Shown here: piece by piece, positions 1 through 11,154 of the stretch
How positions within the stretch are numbered: position 1 is the stretch's first letter
Layout: each line of letters starts with the position of its first letter
Source of the DNA: Corydoras sp. C115
Taxonomy: Eukaryota; Chordata; Actinopteri; Siluriformes; Callichthyidae
Direction of reading: 5' to 3'
NCBI GenBank assembly: GCA_019802505.1
Contig: JAFMOC010000209.1
Coordinates: forward strand, 235,001-299,000
Length of the DNA: 64,000 nucleotides
Notes under the pieces: generated by a model
Seen by the model: the letters and a program-made list of their open reading frames with translations, nothing else
What the model was told of the DNA's origin: nothing
The model's database searches: none
Made by a program: the position numbers and the translations under genes

Positions 1-129
1 GGAATTAAATGGAATGAAAAAGAAATGGGATATGGCAATGCCCGAGGGTGTTTGGGAAATTCCGTGGGTGCGGTGAAAAGTGCAAGTTGCAGAGTGTTTG
101 CACAGTTTTGCAGATGGCAGTGGTGTGAG

Positions 130-720
130 TTTGGGCAGTACACTGTTCTACTGGCCGGATCACAGTCTAGTTGACTGGTCAGCTGTCTCTGAACCGGTTG
201 GTTCTGGTCTTTAAGCCTCTGAGCCACCTTCCACTCGGCAACTATGAGAACAGGTAGTGGCTTGGGTGAGTGGGGTCCTTCATGATACCTCTAGATTTCC
301 TCAGGCAGCGGTTTGTGTATAGATCCCCAAGGCTTGGAAGCTGACCCCCGTTGATGTACTGCTCTGTTCGCACCACCCTCTGCAGGGAATTCCACTCAAG
401 AGCACTACAGTTCCCATAACCAGGTGGTAATTCTTCCTGTCAGGACACCTTCCACACTACAGGTGTAAAAAGTCTTGAGGATGCTGGGGTTCAGACCAAA
501 CCTTCTCAGCCGTCTGAGGAAGTATAGGCGTTGTTGGGCCTTCTTTACCACCCATGTAGTGTGTTACGTCAACGTCAGATCCTCGCTGATGTAAACACCA
601 TGGAACTTGAAGCTGCTGACCTTTTCCACCACAGTATCATTGATGGAGATCGGCGAGTGTACTCTCTTCTGCTTTCTGAAGTCCACGATTGTAGGTGGAG
701 GAGATGAAAGAGCTCCTGTG
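130..720 (-). pseudogene. LINE reverse-transcriptase C-terminal fragment, decayed
   Basis: Read on the minus strand, this translates to the end of a fish non-LTR retrotransposon ORF2. It contains IVDFRKQKRVHSPISINDTV, then VSSFKFHGVYISEDL, KKAQQRLYFLRRLRRFGLNP and, further on, RVVRTEQYINGGQLPSLGDL. These blocks are typical of the region after the RT palm in L2/Rex-type fish LINEs. An in-frame stop interrupts it just after SEDLTLT, and more stops follow near 240 and 180, so it is dead. Nothing upstream (RT catalytic motifs, endonuclease) is in the window beyond about 720. The exact LINE clade is a guess. Confidence 0.82.
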
Positions 721-836
721 TGTTGGTTGAACATCAGTTCTGATCAGAGAATGGAGGATGGGACACCAGCAAGCAATGTACTATAGCATTGCCACTTTAG
801 GTTGCAACTCTGTGTGACCGGTTTCCTGGAGGTGTA

Positions 837-1263
837 CAGTCATGGCCAAAAGTTTTGAGAATGACACAAATATTATATTTTCACATGAACTGCTGCCCTC
901 TGGTTTTTATGTGTGTTTGTCAGATGTTTTTATCACATACAGAAATATAATTGCATGAGTAACAAAAGCTTTTATTGACAGTTAGAATGAGTTAATGCAG
1001 CAAGTCAATATTTGCAGTGTTGACCCTTCTTCTTCAGGACCTCTGCAATTCTCCCTGGCATGCTCTCAATCAACTTCCGGACCAAATGCTGACTGATATC
1101 AGTCCATTCTTGCACAATCAATGCTTGCATTTTGTCAGAATGTGTAGGTTTTTGTTTGTCCACCCGTCTGTTGATGATTGACCACAAGTTCTCAATGGGA
1201 TTAAGATCTGGGGAGTTTCCAGGCCATGGACCCAAAATCTCTATGTTTTGTTCCCTGAGCCAT
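837..1263 (-). mobile_element. Tc1/mariner transposon, 3' end only
   Basis: A Tc1 end starting CAGTCATGGCCAAAAG lies directly after a TA dinucleotide at 835-836, as expected for Tc1 insertion. Its interior carries the C-terminal part of a Tc1 transposase on the minus strand. Homology stops abruptly around 1263, so the second terminal repeat and most of the coding region are missing. It sits immediately next to the LINE fragment. Confidence 0.88.
1005..1245 (-). pseudogene. Tc1 transposase C-terminal fragment
   Basis: The minus-strand reading frame includes GPWPGNSPDLNPIENLWSII. This is the conserved block around the third catalytic acidic residue of the DDE domain in Tc1-like transposases (the E in NPIEN). 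It then runs about 55 residues to a natural stop after KKKGQHCKY. Only about 78 residues remain of a family normally near 340, so it cannot be active. The reading frame of what is left is intact, suggesting loss by truncation rather than slow decay. Confidence 0.87.
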
Positions 1264-1439
1264 GTACCGTAGACAGATCTTCATCCATGGCTCTGCCGAA
1301 GCACTGTGGCTATGATGAATACTGGTTGGAGTCTGGATATTGGTTGGATTGGTGGTCCTGCAGAACCCCATTAATGGACTTGCGTATAGTTTTCCAGTTG
1401 TTAGAGTTTTTCCATTTGTTAAATATAGTCACCTGATCT

Positions 1440-1625
1440 CGACACTATCACATTAGTGTCCTACACTGTTGCTGCCTGGCCGCCCAACTGAGTATTGGTC
1501 CTCACAAGGTTTCTTCCTTAAAATATCAACATAACAGTTTTTTCTTGCCACTGTCGCTTCGGCTTGCTCTTTGGGGGTGACAATGTACTGTTGTAAAAAA
1601 GCGCTATATATATAAATAACTTGAA
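1440..1625 (+). repeat. LINE/SINE 3'-end-like interspersed repeat
   Basis: This has the word order CACAAGGTTTCTTCCTT, TTTTTTCTTGCCACTGTCGC, GGCTTGCTCTTTGGGG and AAAAAGCGCTATATA, which recurs in many fish genomes as the 3' end of a retroelement. It ends near ATAAATAACTTGAA. I recognise the pattern but cannot assign the family. Confidence 0.5.
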
Positions 1626-2589
1626 CTCAAACTCTGTGCTTTAACGATAAACACAATGTGGAGGCTGGTGGATGTGAAGCGCCCGCTAAATGCACCCGGG
1701 TGATGCCAGGCGCCGCGAGTGTGAAGTTTGCCGGTTCCCCAGCCGCTGTGGCTAAGAGGAGACGGATGCCTGTTTTGAAGAGGGAGAGAACGGAGCGCAG
1801 AGTGAGAGAGCTGGATGGGCGGATAATTGCGGCTGGACGTCAGCAGGAGAGGACAAATTGATGATGAGAAGGGGGAGAACCGGAGAGCAGCTTTGTAAAG
1901 AATCAGCTAGGAGTTATCTCCTGTCTCCTGATTGATTTAGCTGTGAATTGTTGCCAGGCTTCTGAAGCAGCACCCCGGGGGCTGGGGCTTTAAGTGGAGG
2001 GGCAGAATAGAGAGACACAAAATGCCTGAGTGAAAAAAAAGCTGAAAGAGCATGAGAGTGGTCGAGGTGAGATAAGGGGATTCTTACTGCAAGTGCTTCA
2101 CCGCGAGCGGGTTTCAGTTGGCAGGGAAATCGTCTTTGTGTCCAATTATCAGTAAGAAGGGCCGTTATTGAAGATGAGCCCTTATAAACGAGCCAATGAG
2201 ATGCGGGATAATCAGCGTCTCCGGTTAATATGGCAGACAGAGGACGGGGAAGTTTGAACGATGCATTTCTAAACACGTCTTTAACATTCTATAAACACTC
2301 TGGCAAAGGAGAACCCAGCAAGTCCAACTCTGGATGAGTGCTTTACAGACAGAACAGGAATTGTCTGATGGGCAGGAGGCCCAGTCTGGGAGTTCCCCAT
2401 TACTGCTGCGACAGGGCCATCTACTGGTTGTTTAAGGGGTGGCAGGATGGTGGGGCAAGCTCTTAGCTTTCCCAGTTGGAACAAACAGAGGTTACGATAG
2501 AATAAAAAATAGCCTTTATTGTCACTATGCACAAGTTAAAAAACATAGAAAGGTTGTTTCTGTGGTTCTGTGGGGAGTCTTCAGGTCTT
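1626..2589. other. Intron or upstream sequence, no gene recognised
   Basis: This is mostly unique-looking sequence. A GC-richer patch at 1660-1860 has short open frames on both strands but no domain I know. I see no splice-bounded exon or repeat family here. Confidence 0.5.
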
Positions 2590-4110
2590 CTGTGACTTTG
2601 TGTTAGACTGTTTGTTGTCTGTCTCGCTGTGAATGACTGTCTCACTGTTGCTGACTGTGTCACTGACACTATGTCGCTCTCTGACGGTCTCTGTCTGACT
2701 GTCTCGCTGACTGTCGCTGACTGTGTGGCTGACTTGTCTCTGACTGTGTGGCTGACTGTTGTTGACGTTGACTATGTGGCTGATTGTTGTTGTGGCTGAC
2801 TGTGTGGCCGACTGTTGTTGTGGCTGACTGTGTGGCTGACTGTTGTTGTCGCTGACTGTGTGGCTGACTGTTGTTGTCGCTGACTGTTGGTGTGGCTGAC
2901 TGTTGGTGTAGCCGACTGTTGTTGTTGCTGACTGTGTGGCTGACTGTTGGTGTAGCCGACTGTTGTTGTCGCTGACTGTGTGGCTGACTGTTGTTGACGT
3001 TGACTATGTGGCTGATTGTTGTTGTGGCTGACTGTTGTGGCCGACTGTTGTTGTCGCTGACTGTGTGGCTGACTGTTGTTGACGTTGACTATGTGGCTGA
3101 TTGTTGTTGTGGCCGACTGTTGTGGCTGACTGTGTGGCTGACTGTTGTTGTCGCTGACTGTTGGTGTGGCTGACTGTTGTTGTCGCTGACTGTTGGTGTG
3201 GCTGACTGTTGGTGTAGCCGACTGTTGTCGCTGACTGTGTGGCTGACTGTTGTTGTCGCTGACTGTGTGGCTGACTGTTGTTGTCGCTGACTGTGTGGCT
3301 GACTGTTGTTGTCGCTGACTGTGTGGCTGACTGTTGTTGTGGCTGACTGTGTGGCTGATTGTTGTTGTGGCTGACTGTTGGTGTGGCCAACTGTTGTTGT
3401 CGCTGACTGTGTGGCTGATTGTTGTTGTCGCTGACTGCGTGGCTGGCTGTTGTTGTCGCTGACTGTGTGGCTGACTGTTGGTGTCGCTGACTGTGTGGCT
3501 GATTGTTGTTGTCGCTGACTGCGTGGCTGGATGTTGTTGTCGCTGACTGTGTGGCTGACTGTTGTTGTCGCTGACTGTGTGGCTGACTGTTGTTGTCGCT
3601 GACTGTGTGGCTGACTTGTTGTCGTCGCTGACTGTGGCTGACTTGTTGTTGTCGCTGACTGTGTGGCTGACTGTTGTTGTCGCTGACTGTGTGGCTGACT
3701 TGTTGTCGCTGACTGACTGTCTCGTTGTGAATGACTTATTCAACTGACTGTTGCTGACTTTGTCGCTCTCTCTGTGTCACTGACGCTGACTGACTGTCGC
3801 CGATTGTGTCGTTGACTGACTGTTTCGATGTAAATAACTTACTCGAATGACTGTTGCTGACTCTGTCGCTCTCTCTCACTGACTGTCACTGATTGGCGCT
3901 GACTGACTGTCTCGATGTAAATGACTTGTCTATCTGTTGCTGACAGACTGTTGCTCTCTGACTGTCTCGCTGATTGACTGCATGGCTGACTGTGTGGCTG
4001 ACTCGCTTTTGCTGACTGTGTCGCTGTCGCTGACTGCGTCTCTAACTGACTGACTCGCTGTCGCGGTCACTGGATGTGTCGCTGACTGACTGTGTATCTG
4101 ACAATATCGT
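2590..4110. repeat. GCTGACTG minisatellite, about 1.5 kb
   Basis: The array is built from GCTGACTG followed by TGTG or TTGTTGT blocks. The dominant higher-order unit is 28 bp (GCTGACTGTGTG plus GCTGACTGTTGTTGTC) between 2760 and 3720. The edges (2590-2760 and 3720-4110) are degenerate. The plus strand is almost free of A runs and strongly G/T-rich. Because stop codons are rare in the unit, long low-complexity frames (Ser, Gln, Asn, Thr, His-rich on the minus strand, 323 codons at 2772-3743) appear; I regard these as by-products. Confidence 0.95.
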
Positions 4111-4305
4111 ATTCTGCACATTGTGTAACCTACGTGTACTGTACATCCCAAAATGCTCTGAATACTTCCTCAGTACATGTTGTATCATCTGTATGGTTCC
4201 TCATGTTTGTACTCGTGTGTTTCATGCGGTCCGGTGTTGACCTGATGTTCTATGTAGCACTTTGATCTCTTGTTGTTATGAATGAGAGATGGTGTTCTTC
4301 ATTGT

Positions 4306-4635
4306 CATGTCTACCATTCATTCATTATCTTCCACTTTATCCTATATTAGGGTCGTGGGGGGGTTCCCCATATCCATCCAGGGGAGAACGTTTCGGGTGT
4401 TGGGCAGATACACCCAGGACAGGGTGCCAATCTATCGCTGGGCACACACTCACTCACTCATTGACTTGATCCATGTTTTTGGACTGTGGGAGGAAACCGG
4501 AGAACCCGGAGGAAACCCACGCAGACACGGGGAGAACATGGAAACTCCACCCAGATGGGAATTCGAACCGGGAATCCCTAGTGCTGAGAGGAGAACGTGC
4601 TAACCACTAAGCCACCATGCCGCCATGTCTACCAT
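4306..4635 (-). mobile_element. SINE-A, full copy with perfect TSD
   Basis: This is a complete SINE-A in reverse orientation, with its (TGAA)n tail at the left and its tRNA-like head at the right. A perfect 12-bp duplication, CATGTCTACCAT, occurs at 4306-4317 and 4624-4635, which fixes the element ends and shows target-primed insertion. Confidence 0.93.
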
Positions 4636-4859
4636 AAATAATGAAATAAATGTGGTTTCACAAACAAAACAAATCTAGAAGTAATGTTATGACATCACAA
4701 TGGTTTGTCCAATCACAGACAGAGAAACCGTAGTTGAGTGATGGACCGAGGCAATTTGTTTTCTTTTGCTTCACTCCTTCCTGCTGAATGTAAACAAGGC
4801 CACTGTCTCAGACAAGATAAATGAGTCCCGCAGCACTCGCGCCTCGTCTCCTCCTCTCG

Positions 4860-4919
<60 letters not shown>

Positions 4920-6494
4920 CGTTCTCTCTCTCTCTCGCTCGTCTCACATCGTTATTTCTCTGCGGTGCTGGCGATCCCCACACTCTTAATGAGTCACTCC
5001 AGAAAAATTGGACTGGCAAAATTACAAATCTCTGACGAGCGGCGCCCAGACGAAACACACCGCCAAGCGGGAACGTCACAAGAACCGTCGTGGAACGTCG
5101 GCGTACGAGGTCGGCGAAGATAAACCGCCCCTAACAGATAAGCTTAATCTCCCGCTCAACAAGGCTCGGGTCCGCCAGCGAGATGACCCAAATTGGATCA
5201 TTAAATTCCGCGGCTGTACGGGCGCAGAGGGAGGGAGAAGCCTCTCCCGGGCTTTTTGTTTTGTTCCATCTCTGAAGTTCAATTACAGAACAGTAAATGA
5301 ATTAAAGGGAACAGCGGGGTGTGTGTGTGTGTATGGGGGGTGGGGGTGGCACAGGGGACTGGTACTGTAAGTTTATATGTTCTTCACAGGGCGCGTCGGC
5401 GACGGCCTCCTCATTCGCATTCAGTTTGCCCTGACGCTGCTCCCCACGTCTTTATCTCTGTCTGCGGGAGACAAGATGGCCTACCGCCAAGGCCTAATGG
5501 ACTTTTGGAAAACAGAGAAAATAATATATCACTAAGGCAGCAGGAAGTGCGCGAGAGGCAGACAGTCAGCAAAGGCTTTCAGATGTGTCCTCTAGGGCTG
5601 CGTTTAGTATCCGAGTGAATGGCTCCATCTGATCTGAGAATGCGACAATCTACCTGATCTCTCCGTCTCTCTCGGTCTCTCTCTCTCTGTATGGTTTTGT
5701 CTCCGTCTGTGGTTCGTTTCAGACTGTATCCCTTACGCTCTGTATCTCTTACTGTCCTGTCTTTGTCTCCTTCCTTCTCGCTCTCTCGTTTCATATTTAC
5801 ATACACCTGCGTGAGGTATCCTTTCGGTTTATTTGGAGTGAGCTAACTGGTGGGACCAATTTAAAATGATTTGCCTGTCAGGGTTCGAAGCACGTAATGA
5901 TATTAGAAGGAAAAACACGGTTCTTTTCCTCGAGCCTCCCCGCGTCCCCACTGTAGCTGCCCGGATGCCGACACGAGCGGCTTTCATTTGCTGAAGATAA
6001 TAAAGTAAAATGAAATGTTGCACCGAGTGCTTTGGTGTAAATGTAGTTAGTGGGGCGTCGGTGCCCACGTCCACTCATTCAGAGGCTTCGGTGTACCGTA
6101 AACTCATATTAAGACTCATGTAGGTTGTTTGTTGGGGTTCTGCGAATTTCACAAGAACACAGCGCACCGTGTGAAAACACCCGTCTGGGGTTTGATGGCG
6201 TTCGCGTCTTGGATAAAAGAACCTGCATGTTGTTGAGCGGTGTTTTGCTTTTATCCGGTATAGCGATGCAGGTCTGCAGGAGAAAGGACTCAGAAACAAT
6301 ATGAAGGAAGCATCAGGGCGTGTTGCCATGGTGGCCTCAACTGGAGCCACGTAGAACGTAAGATATTTGTGGGAATAATGTTGGGACAGTCGTCATACCC
6401 AACATACTGCTTATGTTTCAATGAGGCAGCTGGTTGGTATACTCATGGCCAAAAACAATGGCATCTTGGCATTTTAATATAAATTTAATATTTA
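4636..6494. other. Unique intronic sequence with CT microsatellite and CpG-rich patch
   Basis: A (CT)n run occupies 4862-4936, with GCTCG interruptions. A CpG-richer segment at 5030-5260 contains homeodomain-like TAAT cores (near 5140 and 5200). Around 6322-6331 is GTTGCCATGG, half of an RFX X-box. No exon or gene is recognised. Confidence 0.5.
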
Positions 6495-6863
6495 TTATTT
6501 ATTTTATGGGTGGCACGGTGGCTTAGTGGTTAGCATGTTCTCCTCTCAGCACTAGGGATTCCCGATTCGAATCCCAGCCTGGGTGGAGTTTCCATGTTCT
6601 CCCCGTATCCTCGTGGGTTTCCTCCAGGTTCTCCGGTTTCCTCCCACAGTCCAAAAACATGGATCAAGTCAATTTAATTCTCCAAATTGCCCCCTATAGA
6701 GTGTGTCTGAGTGAGTGTGTGCCCAGCAATGGATTGGCGCCCTGTCCTGGGTGTATCTGCCCAGCGCCCGAAACGTTCTCCCCTGGATGGGCATGGGGAA
6801 CCCCCCCACGACCCTAATATAGGATAAAGCGGAAGATAATGAATGAATGATTATTTATTTTAT
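6495..6863 (+). mobile_element. SINE-A, full copy with perfect TSD
   Basis: The element spans 6508-6850 with head at left and a GAATGAATGA tail. The 13-bp TSD TTATTTATTTTAT is found at 6495-6507 and 6851-6863 with no mismatch. The insertion site is an AT-rich tract. Confidence 0.93.
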
Positions 6864-7237
6864 AATAATATAAATAATATAATTAATATTGATGAGTTGT
6901 AATAATTAATAAATAATGAGAATTAATAAATAGAGAACTATTTGTATTTATTGATATATACTGTATTACACTCTCTGGCCTGCTATAATAAAAGGGGCAG
7001 ATACTGCAGGTTACTCAGTCGAGGGGGCTCCCTGGAACAGCAGCATTTCAGCGCCGCAGAGCTGCTTTAATAATGTATTATTAATAAATAAAATATTCAT
7101 TTTTCACATTTTTTGGGAATTAGGAGTTAAAGTGGACGTGGATGCAGGTACAGGTGACCTAAACCCAATTTTTCAGATCAACAGAGTGAAATCTGAGCCT
7201 CAAAAGCCTTAAAACATTCAACTGTAATATAAGGAAC
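6864..7237. other. AT-rich intronic spacer
   Basis: Simple AT-rich sequence (TAATAAT, ATTAATAAAT) is followed by unremarkable unique sequence. Nothing is recognised. Confidence 0.45.
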
Positions 7238-7595
7238 TGATTAATAGGCGGGTGGCTTAGTGGTTAGAATGTTCTCCTTTCAACATTAGGGATTCCCGGT
7301 TCGAATCACAATCTGGGTGGGGTTTCCATGTTCTCCCCGTGTCGACGCGGGTTTCCTCCGGGTTCTCCGGTTTCCTCCCACAGTCCAAAAACATGGATCA
7401 AGGTCAACTGAGTTCTCCAAATTGCCCCATATAGAGTGTGTTTGTGTGAGTGAGTGTGTGCCCAGCGATAGATTGGCGCCCTGTCCTGGTGTATCTGCCC
7501 AGCACCTAAAACGTTCTCCCCTGGATGGGCATGGGGAACCCCCCCGCGACCCTAGTACAGGATTAAAGCGGAACATATTGGATGGATGATTAATA
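7238..7595 (+). mobile_element. SINE-A, full copy
   Basis: The head is slightly eroded (box A intact, 7253-7263). The tail is GATGGATGATT. A 9-bp TSD TGATTAATA lies at 7238-7246 and 7587-7595. Confidence 0.9.
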
Positions 7596-8339
7596 AGCAA
7601 AACTACTAACAGGCAGGGACATATCCACTGAAAGAGAGTCAAAAATTCACGAACATGAGGTCCTGCTTTGGAGAAACCTTCTGCTGGCCGTTTGATTGGC
7701 TGCTTGTTGTGTGTGCATGTAAGAGCTTGGAGTTGCCCCAGTGGGAGTTTGCGGGCCATTGTGAGTGTGCGGGGGATAAAACGCTGCATAAACCATCAGG
7801 GCAAATCTAAATATACTGAAGTGTGTCTGGGAAAGTGGGCGGAGGGTTGGACTCGGGCTTTTATGCCTGTGAAGTGTGATGGTGTGCATGTCTCTGTGTG
7901 AGCGCAGCCTGCCGTGGCTTTGTGAATACGAGATCACATGTCTGAACAGCCTCGTACTGTATGTGTACCAGCGTCGGTGTTTGTGTGTGTGTGTATGTGT
8001 GTGTGTGTGTGTGTGTGTTCTGACAGCAGCATGGCTTCTTTTCCGCTCAGAGCGACGTCATGTGTGATCCCAGCCGTCAGCTCTCAGACACGGGGGACAT
8101 CTTTGACCCGTTGTTGGAATACTGCGTCTCCTTCTCTAACATGAGCTGCATAATGCGCCTCCATGTGAGACGAACTGGGTCAGAGCATAAGCACTCTAAA
8201 TAATACCTCTTCTTGGTTCTACGTAACCAGGCCTCGCACCGTGGGTCAGAACCACAGAGTCAGGCCGAACACTTTTACAAGACGTATTTTTGGAACTCAT
8301 AAAATGGGTCATTTTGGTCCTTAAATCTGTTTGGCTCAG
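7596..8339. other. Unique sequence with a GT microsatellite
   Basis: A (GT)n run with one TAT interruption lies at 7982-8018. The rest shows no exon-like reading frame that I recognise. Confidence 0.5.
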
Positions 8340-8489
8340 CCGTTTGTCCTGCTGTGACATCATAAAGCAATAAGGTACGAGAGGGCGTGGCATTATTGTG
8401 AATAAATCACGGGGTGTTATTAGGCCTGAAGCGTAGGGGGGTGATGTTACACCTCTTTCCCGTGATTTATTCACAATAATACACAACTA
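8340..8489. repeat. Repeat-C fragment with inverted TTTATTCACAATAA arms
   Basis: The segment reads GGGCGTGGCATTATTGTGAA on the left and CCCGTGATTTATTCACAATA on the right. A spacer of about 55 bp separates two inverted arms of about 20 bp (8398-8414 region and 8459-8480). The arms recur at 9440-9470, 16205-16270 and in the 20904-22180 array. This could be a small DNA element. Confidence 0.6.
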
Positions 8490-8665
8490 GTGCGTGGTAG
8501 CTCAGTGGGTAGGGTGTTGGGCTATCAATCTGAAGGTCGTGGGTTCAAATCCCAGCTCCACTGAAGTTACGAATGTGGGTTCTTGAGCAAGACCCTTAAC
8601 CCTCATTGCTCCAGGGGGCGCTGTATCAACCCTGTGTTCTGACTCCAACCAAGTTGGGATATTTT
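8490..8665 (+). mobile_element. SINE-B (V-SINE-like), truncated at 3' end
   Basis: The tRNA-like head has box A-type GTAGCTCAGTGGG and box B GGGTTCAAATCC. After it come the words TGAGCAAGACCCTTAACCCT and ATTGCTCCAGGGGGCGC. The AGTCGCTTTGGATAAAAG tail is absent here, unlike the copies at 30288 and 53503. Confidence 0.8.
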
Positions 8666-8671
8666 TAAGTC

Positions 8672-8835
8672 CATCCATTCATCCATTATCTTCCACTTTA
8701 TCCTCTATTAGGGTCGCGGGGGTTCCCCATACCCATCCAGGGGAGAATGTCTCGGGCACTGGGCAGATACACCCAGGACAGGACAGCGATCTATCACTGG
8801 AAACACACTCACTCACACACACACTCTATATATTG
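8672..8835 (-). mobile_element. SINE-A, 3' half only
   Basis: Only the (TGGA)n tail and the distal body are present, ending in the CACTC run at about 8830. The tRNA-like head is missing. The piece directly abuts the SINE-B fragment on its left. Confidence 0.88.
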
Positions 8836-9052
8836 TTAAAGAAAGCGATTCTCATTGATCAACGTTCAAAGACGGACTAGGTTACGTTGCGGAAGAGCAG
8901 ATTATTAACAATTTTGCTTTCAGTAAACACATTTATTGAAACCGGAATCCTGTTACTCAGCACTTTAAAAACCAGACCGTATTACGTCATGAAGACCAGA
9001 TTATTAACAATGTAGTTTTTAAATAAATGTATTGTAATCATTTTATAAAAGC
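8836..9052. repeat. Repeat-C, left part, split by a SINE
   Basis: This contains GGAATCCTGTTACTCAGC, AACACATTTATTGAAA and two copies of CAGATTATTAACAA, words shared with the 20904-22180 array and the 45770 copy. The repeat continues beyond the SINE at 9423-9490 (CGTGATTTATTCACGATAAT). Confidence 0.6.
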
Positions 9053-9422
9053 AATAAGGCGGACGCGGGCGGCACGGTGGCTTATTGGTCAGCACGTTCG
9101 CCTCTCAGCACTAGGGATTCCCGGTTCGAATCCCCATCTGGGTTGAGTTTCCATGTTCTCCCTGTGTCCGCGTTGGTTTCCTCCGGGTTCTCCGGTTTCC
9201 TCCCACAGTCCATAAACATGGATCAAGGTCAATTGAGTTCTCCAAATTGCCCTATATAGAGTGTGTTTATGTGAATGAGTGTGTGCCCAGCGATAGATTG
9301 GCGTCCTGTCCTGGGTGTATCTGCCCAGCACCCAAAACGTTCTCCCCTGGATGGGCATGGGGACCCCCCCCCGCGACCCTAATATGGGTTAAAGCGGAAG
9401 AGAATGAATGAATAAGGTGGAC
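9053..9422 (+). mobile_element. SINE-A inserted into Repeat-C
   Basis: A full copy at 9065-9410 is flanked by AATAAGGCGGAC (9053-9064) and AATAAGGTGGAC (9411-9422), which match 11 of 12. Repeat-C words resume on the right side, so the SINE is younger than that Repeat-C copy. Confidence 0.9.
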
Positions 9423-10440
9423 ACATGGGGCCCAACAACACCTCCTTCCCGTGATTTATTCACGATAATGGACGCCCTCGTTCCATCTTGCTTTAATAAC
9501 AGCGACATTAACACTCTTTCTTGAGTCTGTACGTCCCGCACCGTCGTCCTTGTCCTTTAGATCCAGTGGTGAGTTATAAGGTGACTGTGGACAGGGTTCC
9601 GCGGGCATGCGGTGCTTTTACTTTAATAAACAGCCGAGAAATTCACTTCCAAAAGTGGAGTCAGCAGCAATAAAGCTGGTCTGGAGTTGATTAGCAGTGA
9701 CACCCTGTAGGCTCCTCGTTCTAATCGACGGGGAGAGATGATTTAGGAAATAATGCCCAAACTTCTCCGTCCCGTCCCGATATCAAGGGCACGGTCCGAT
9801 GTCCTTTCATGCTCCGTGTCCCGGCCTGTGCGGTTCCGAGCGGCAGATCTCTGTGCATGGTTTGTTTTATTATCTGCATCACTTACTCAAAGCAGCGGAT
9901 TGAATTATAGGTTCCAAACTGTCCGAAGCCGCCGAAATAAAGCGCTTTAATCATAATTTCCATATTGTTATCGTGCGCCTGAGCTCCGCGATGCGCCATG
10001 CGCTGTGAGGAGCCGGTGGGAGGATCCGCATTTCTCTTCCTGAGGCTGAGAAATCCACAGAATGAAAGCCTGTGGGGGTGCAGGGGTCTGCGCTTGGCAC
10101 ACATCCACATTGTGAGCTTTGCACCGAGCGATGTGAGGATAGCTAAACAAAGGCTGAGCGAGAAAACCACAATATTTATCAGAATCTCAGAACAGGGGGG
10201 TGTTCAGGAAACAGTGGGGGGGGGGGTGGCACTGAGGAGGCTGGAGGAAAGTGGAGTGCTGTCTGTTGGGTTTTGTTGATGGAAGCGGTTGGGGCCCTGG
10301 ATTTGAACAAGTGGGCGGGGGGGGGGGGGGTTTGGTGTTCAGGGATTCAACAGTCATGTACAGAGCTGCAGCTGAGCTCCCTCTACTGGACACTTCAGTT
10401 ATATTCAGTTTTTTAAATTGTAAGTTCTTGTAGATTAAAC
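9423..10440. other. End of Repeat-C, then unique intronic sequence
   Basis: Repeat-C ends about 9490. The remainder is unique, with poly-G runs at 10215-10227 and 10316-10330. A segment at 9905-9990 (TTATAGGTTCCAAACTG onward) has a shorter relative at 11085-11145. No exon is recognised. Confidence 0.45.
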
Positions 10441-10446
10441 CTTTAA

Positions 10447-10500
10447 ATTCATCCATCCATCCATTATCTTCTGCTTTATCCTTTATTAGGGTCTTTATTA
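10447..10500 (-). mobile_element. SINE-A tail remnant
   Basis: Only the (CCAT)n tail and TATCTTCTGCTTTATCC are kept, about 50 bp. The remnant ends where a duplicated flank and GT array begin. Confidence 0.75.
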
Positions 10501-10555
10501 TATAAACATAAACACATGGATCACCACTCGGTTGTGTGTATAATAAACATACAGT

Positions 10556-10594
<39 letters not shown>

Positions 10595-10653
10595 TGTGTG
10601 TGTGTGTGTATATATAAACATAAACACATGGATCACCACTCGGTTGTGTGTAT
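10501..10653. repeat. GT microsatellite bracketed by a 41-bp direct repeat
   Basis: A (GT)n run at 10556-10609 lies between two identical 41-bp copies beginning TATAAACATAAACACATGG (10501-10541 and 10613-10653). This looks like a local duplication generated around the microsatellite. Confidence 0.85.
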
Positions 10654-11150
10654 ACTGTATAATTCTGTATACATTGACGCTGCTCATTTTCTCTCCCCTC
10701 AGTTAACACACTCCAGATTTGGGGCAGGGTTTCATCAGCGTTCCCTTTAATTAAACTTTGTAATTGTTTTAGAACAAAGTGTTCTAATCTGAAAGTCTGT
10801 TCTTACTCGATAAGGTGTCAGCTGCTCAACAGTCCATCGTCGTCTTTGTCTAATACTCCTCCACATGATGCGCCGTGCATCTTTAACAGGAGGCAGATCT
10901 GGAGTCAGGAAGGTCAGTCCGACACCCTCACTCCAAATTCCAATTCACGCCTGCGCATCGACCACGCTCATACAGGTCGCTGTGTGCAATCATACACCTC
11001 ATATCAGGAGAACCGGTGGGTTTGCTGATCTCTCATATATATATACAGTATATATATATGTGTGTGTGTGTATATATATTATAAATTTTATAGGTTCCAA
11101 ACTGCTTTCCTCATCATTACCATGTTATTATTGTGCAAGCTCCCTCTATT
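10654..11150. other. Unique intronic sequence
   Basis: No gene is recognised. A small TATA/GTGT run lies at 11036-11080. The piece 11085-11145 resembles 9905-9990 with an internal gap. Confidence 0.4.
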
Positions 11151-11154
11151 ATAT

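Noticed and set aside
2772..3743. A 323-codon Ser/Gln/Thr-rich open frame on the minus strand
   Set aside because: It is the translation of a tandem repeat. Other frames are also open and there are no exon borders or non-repeat domains.
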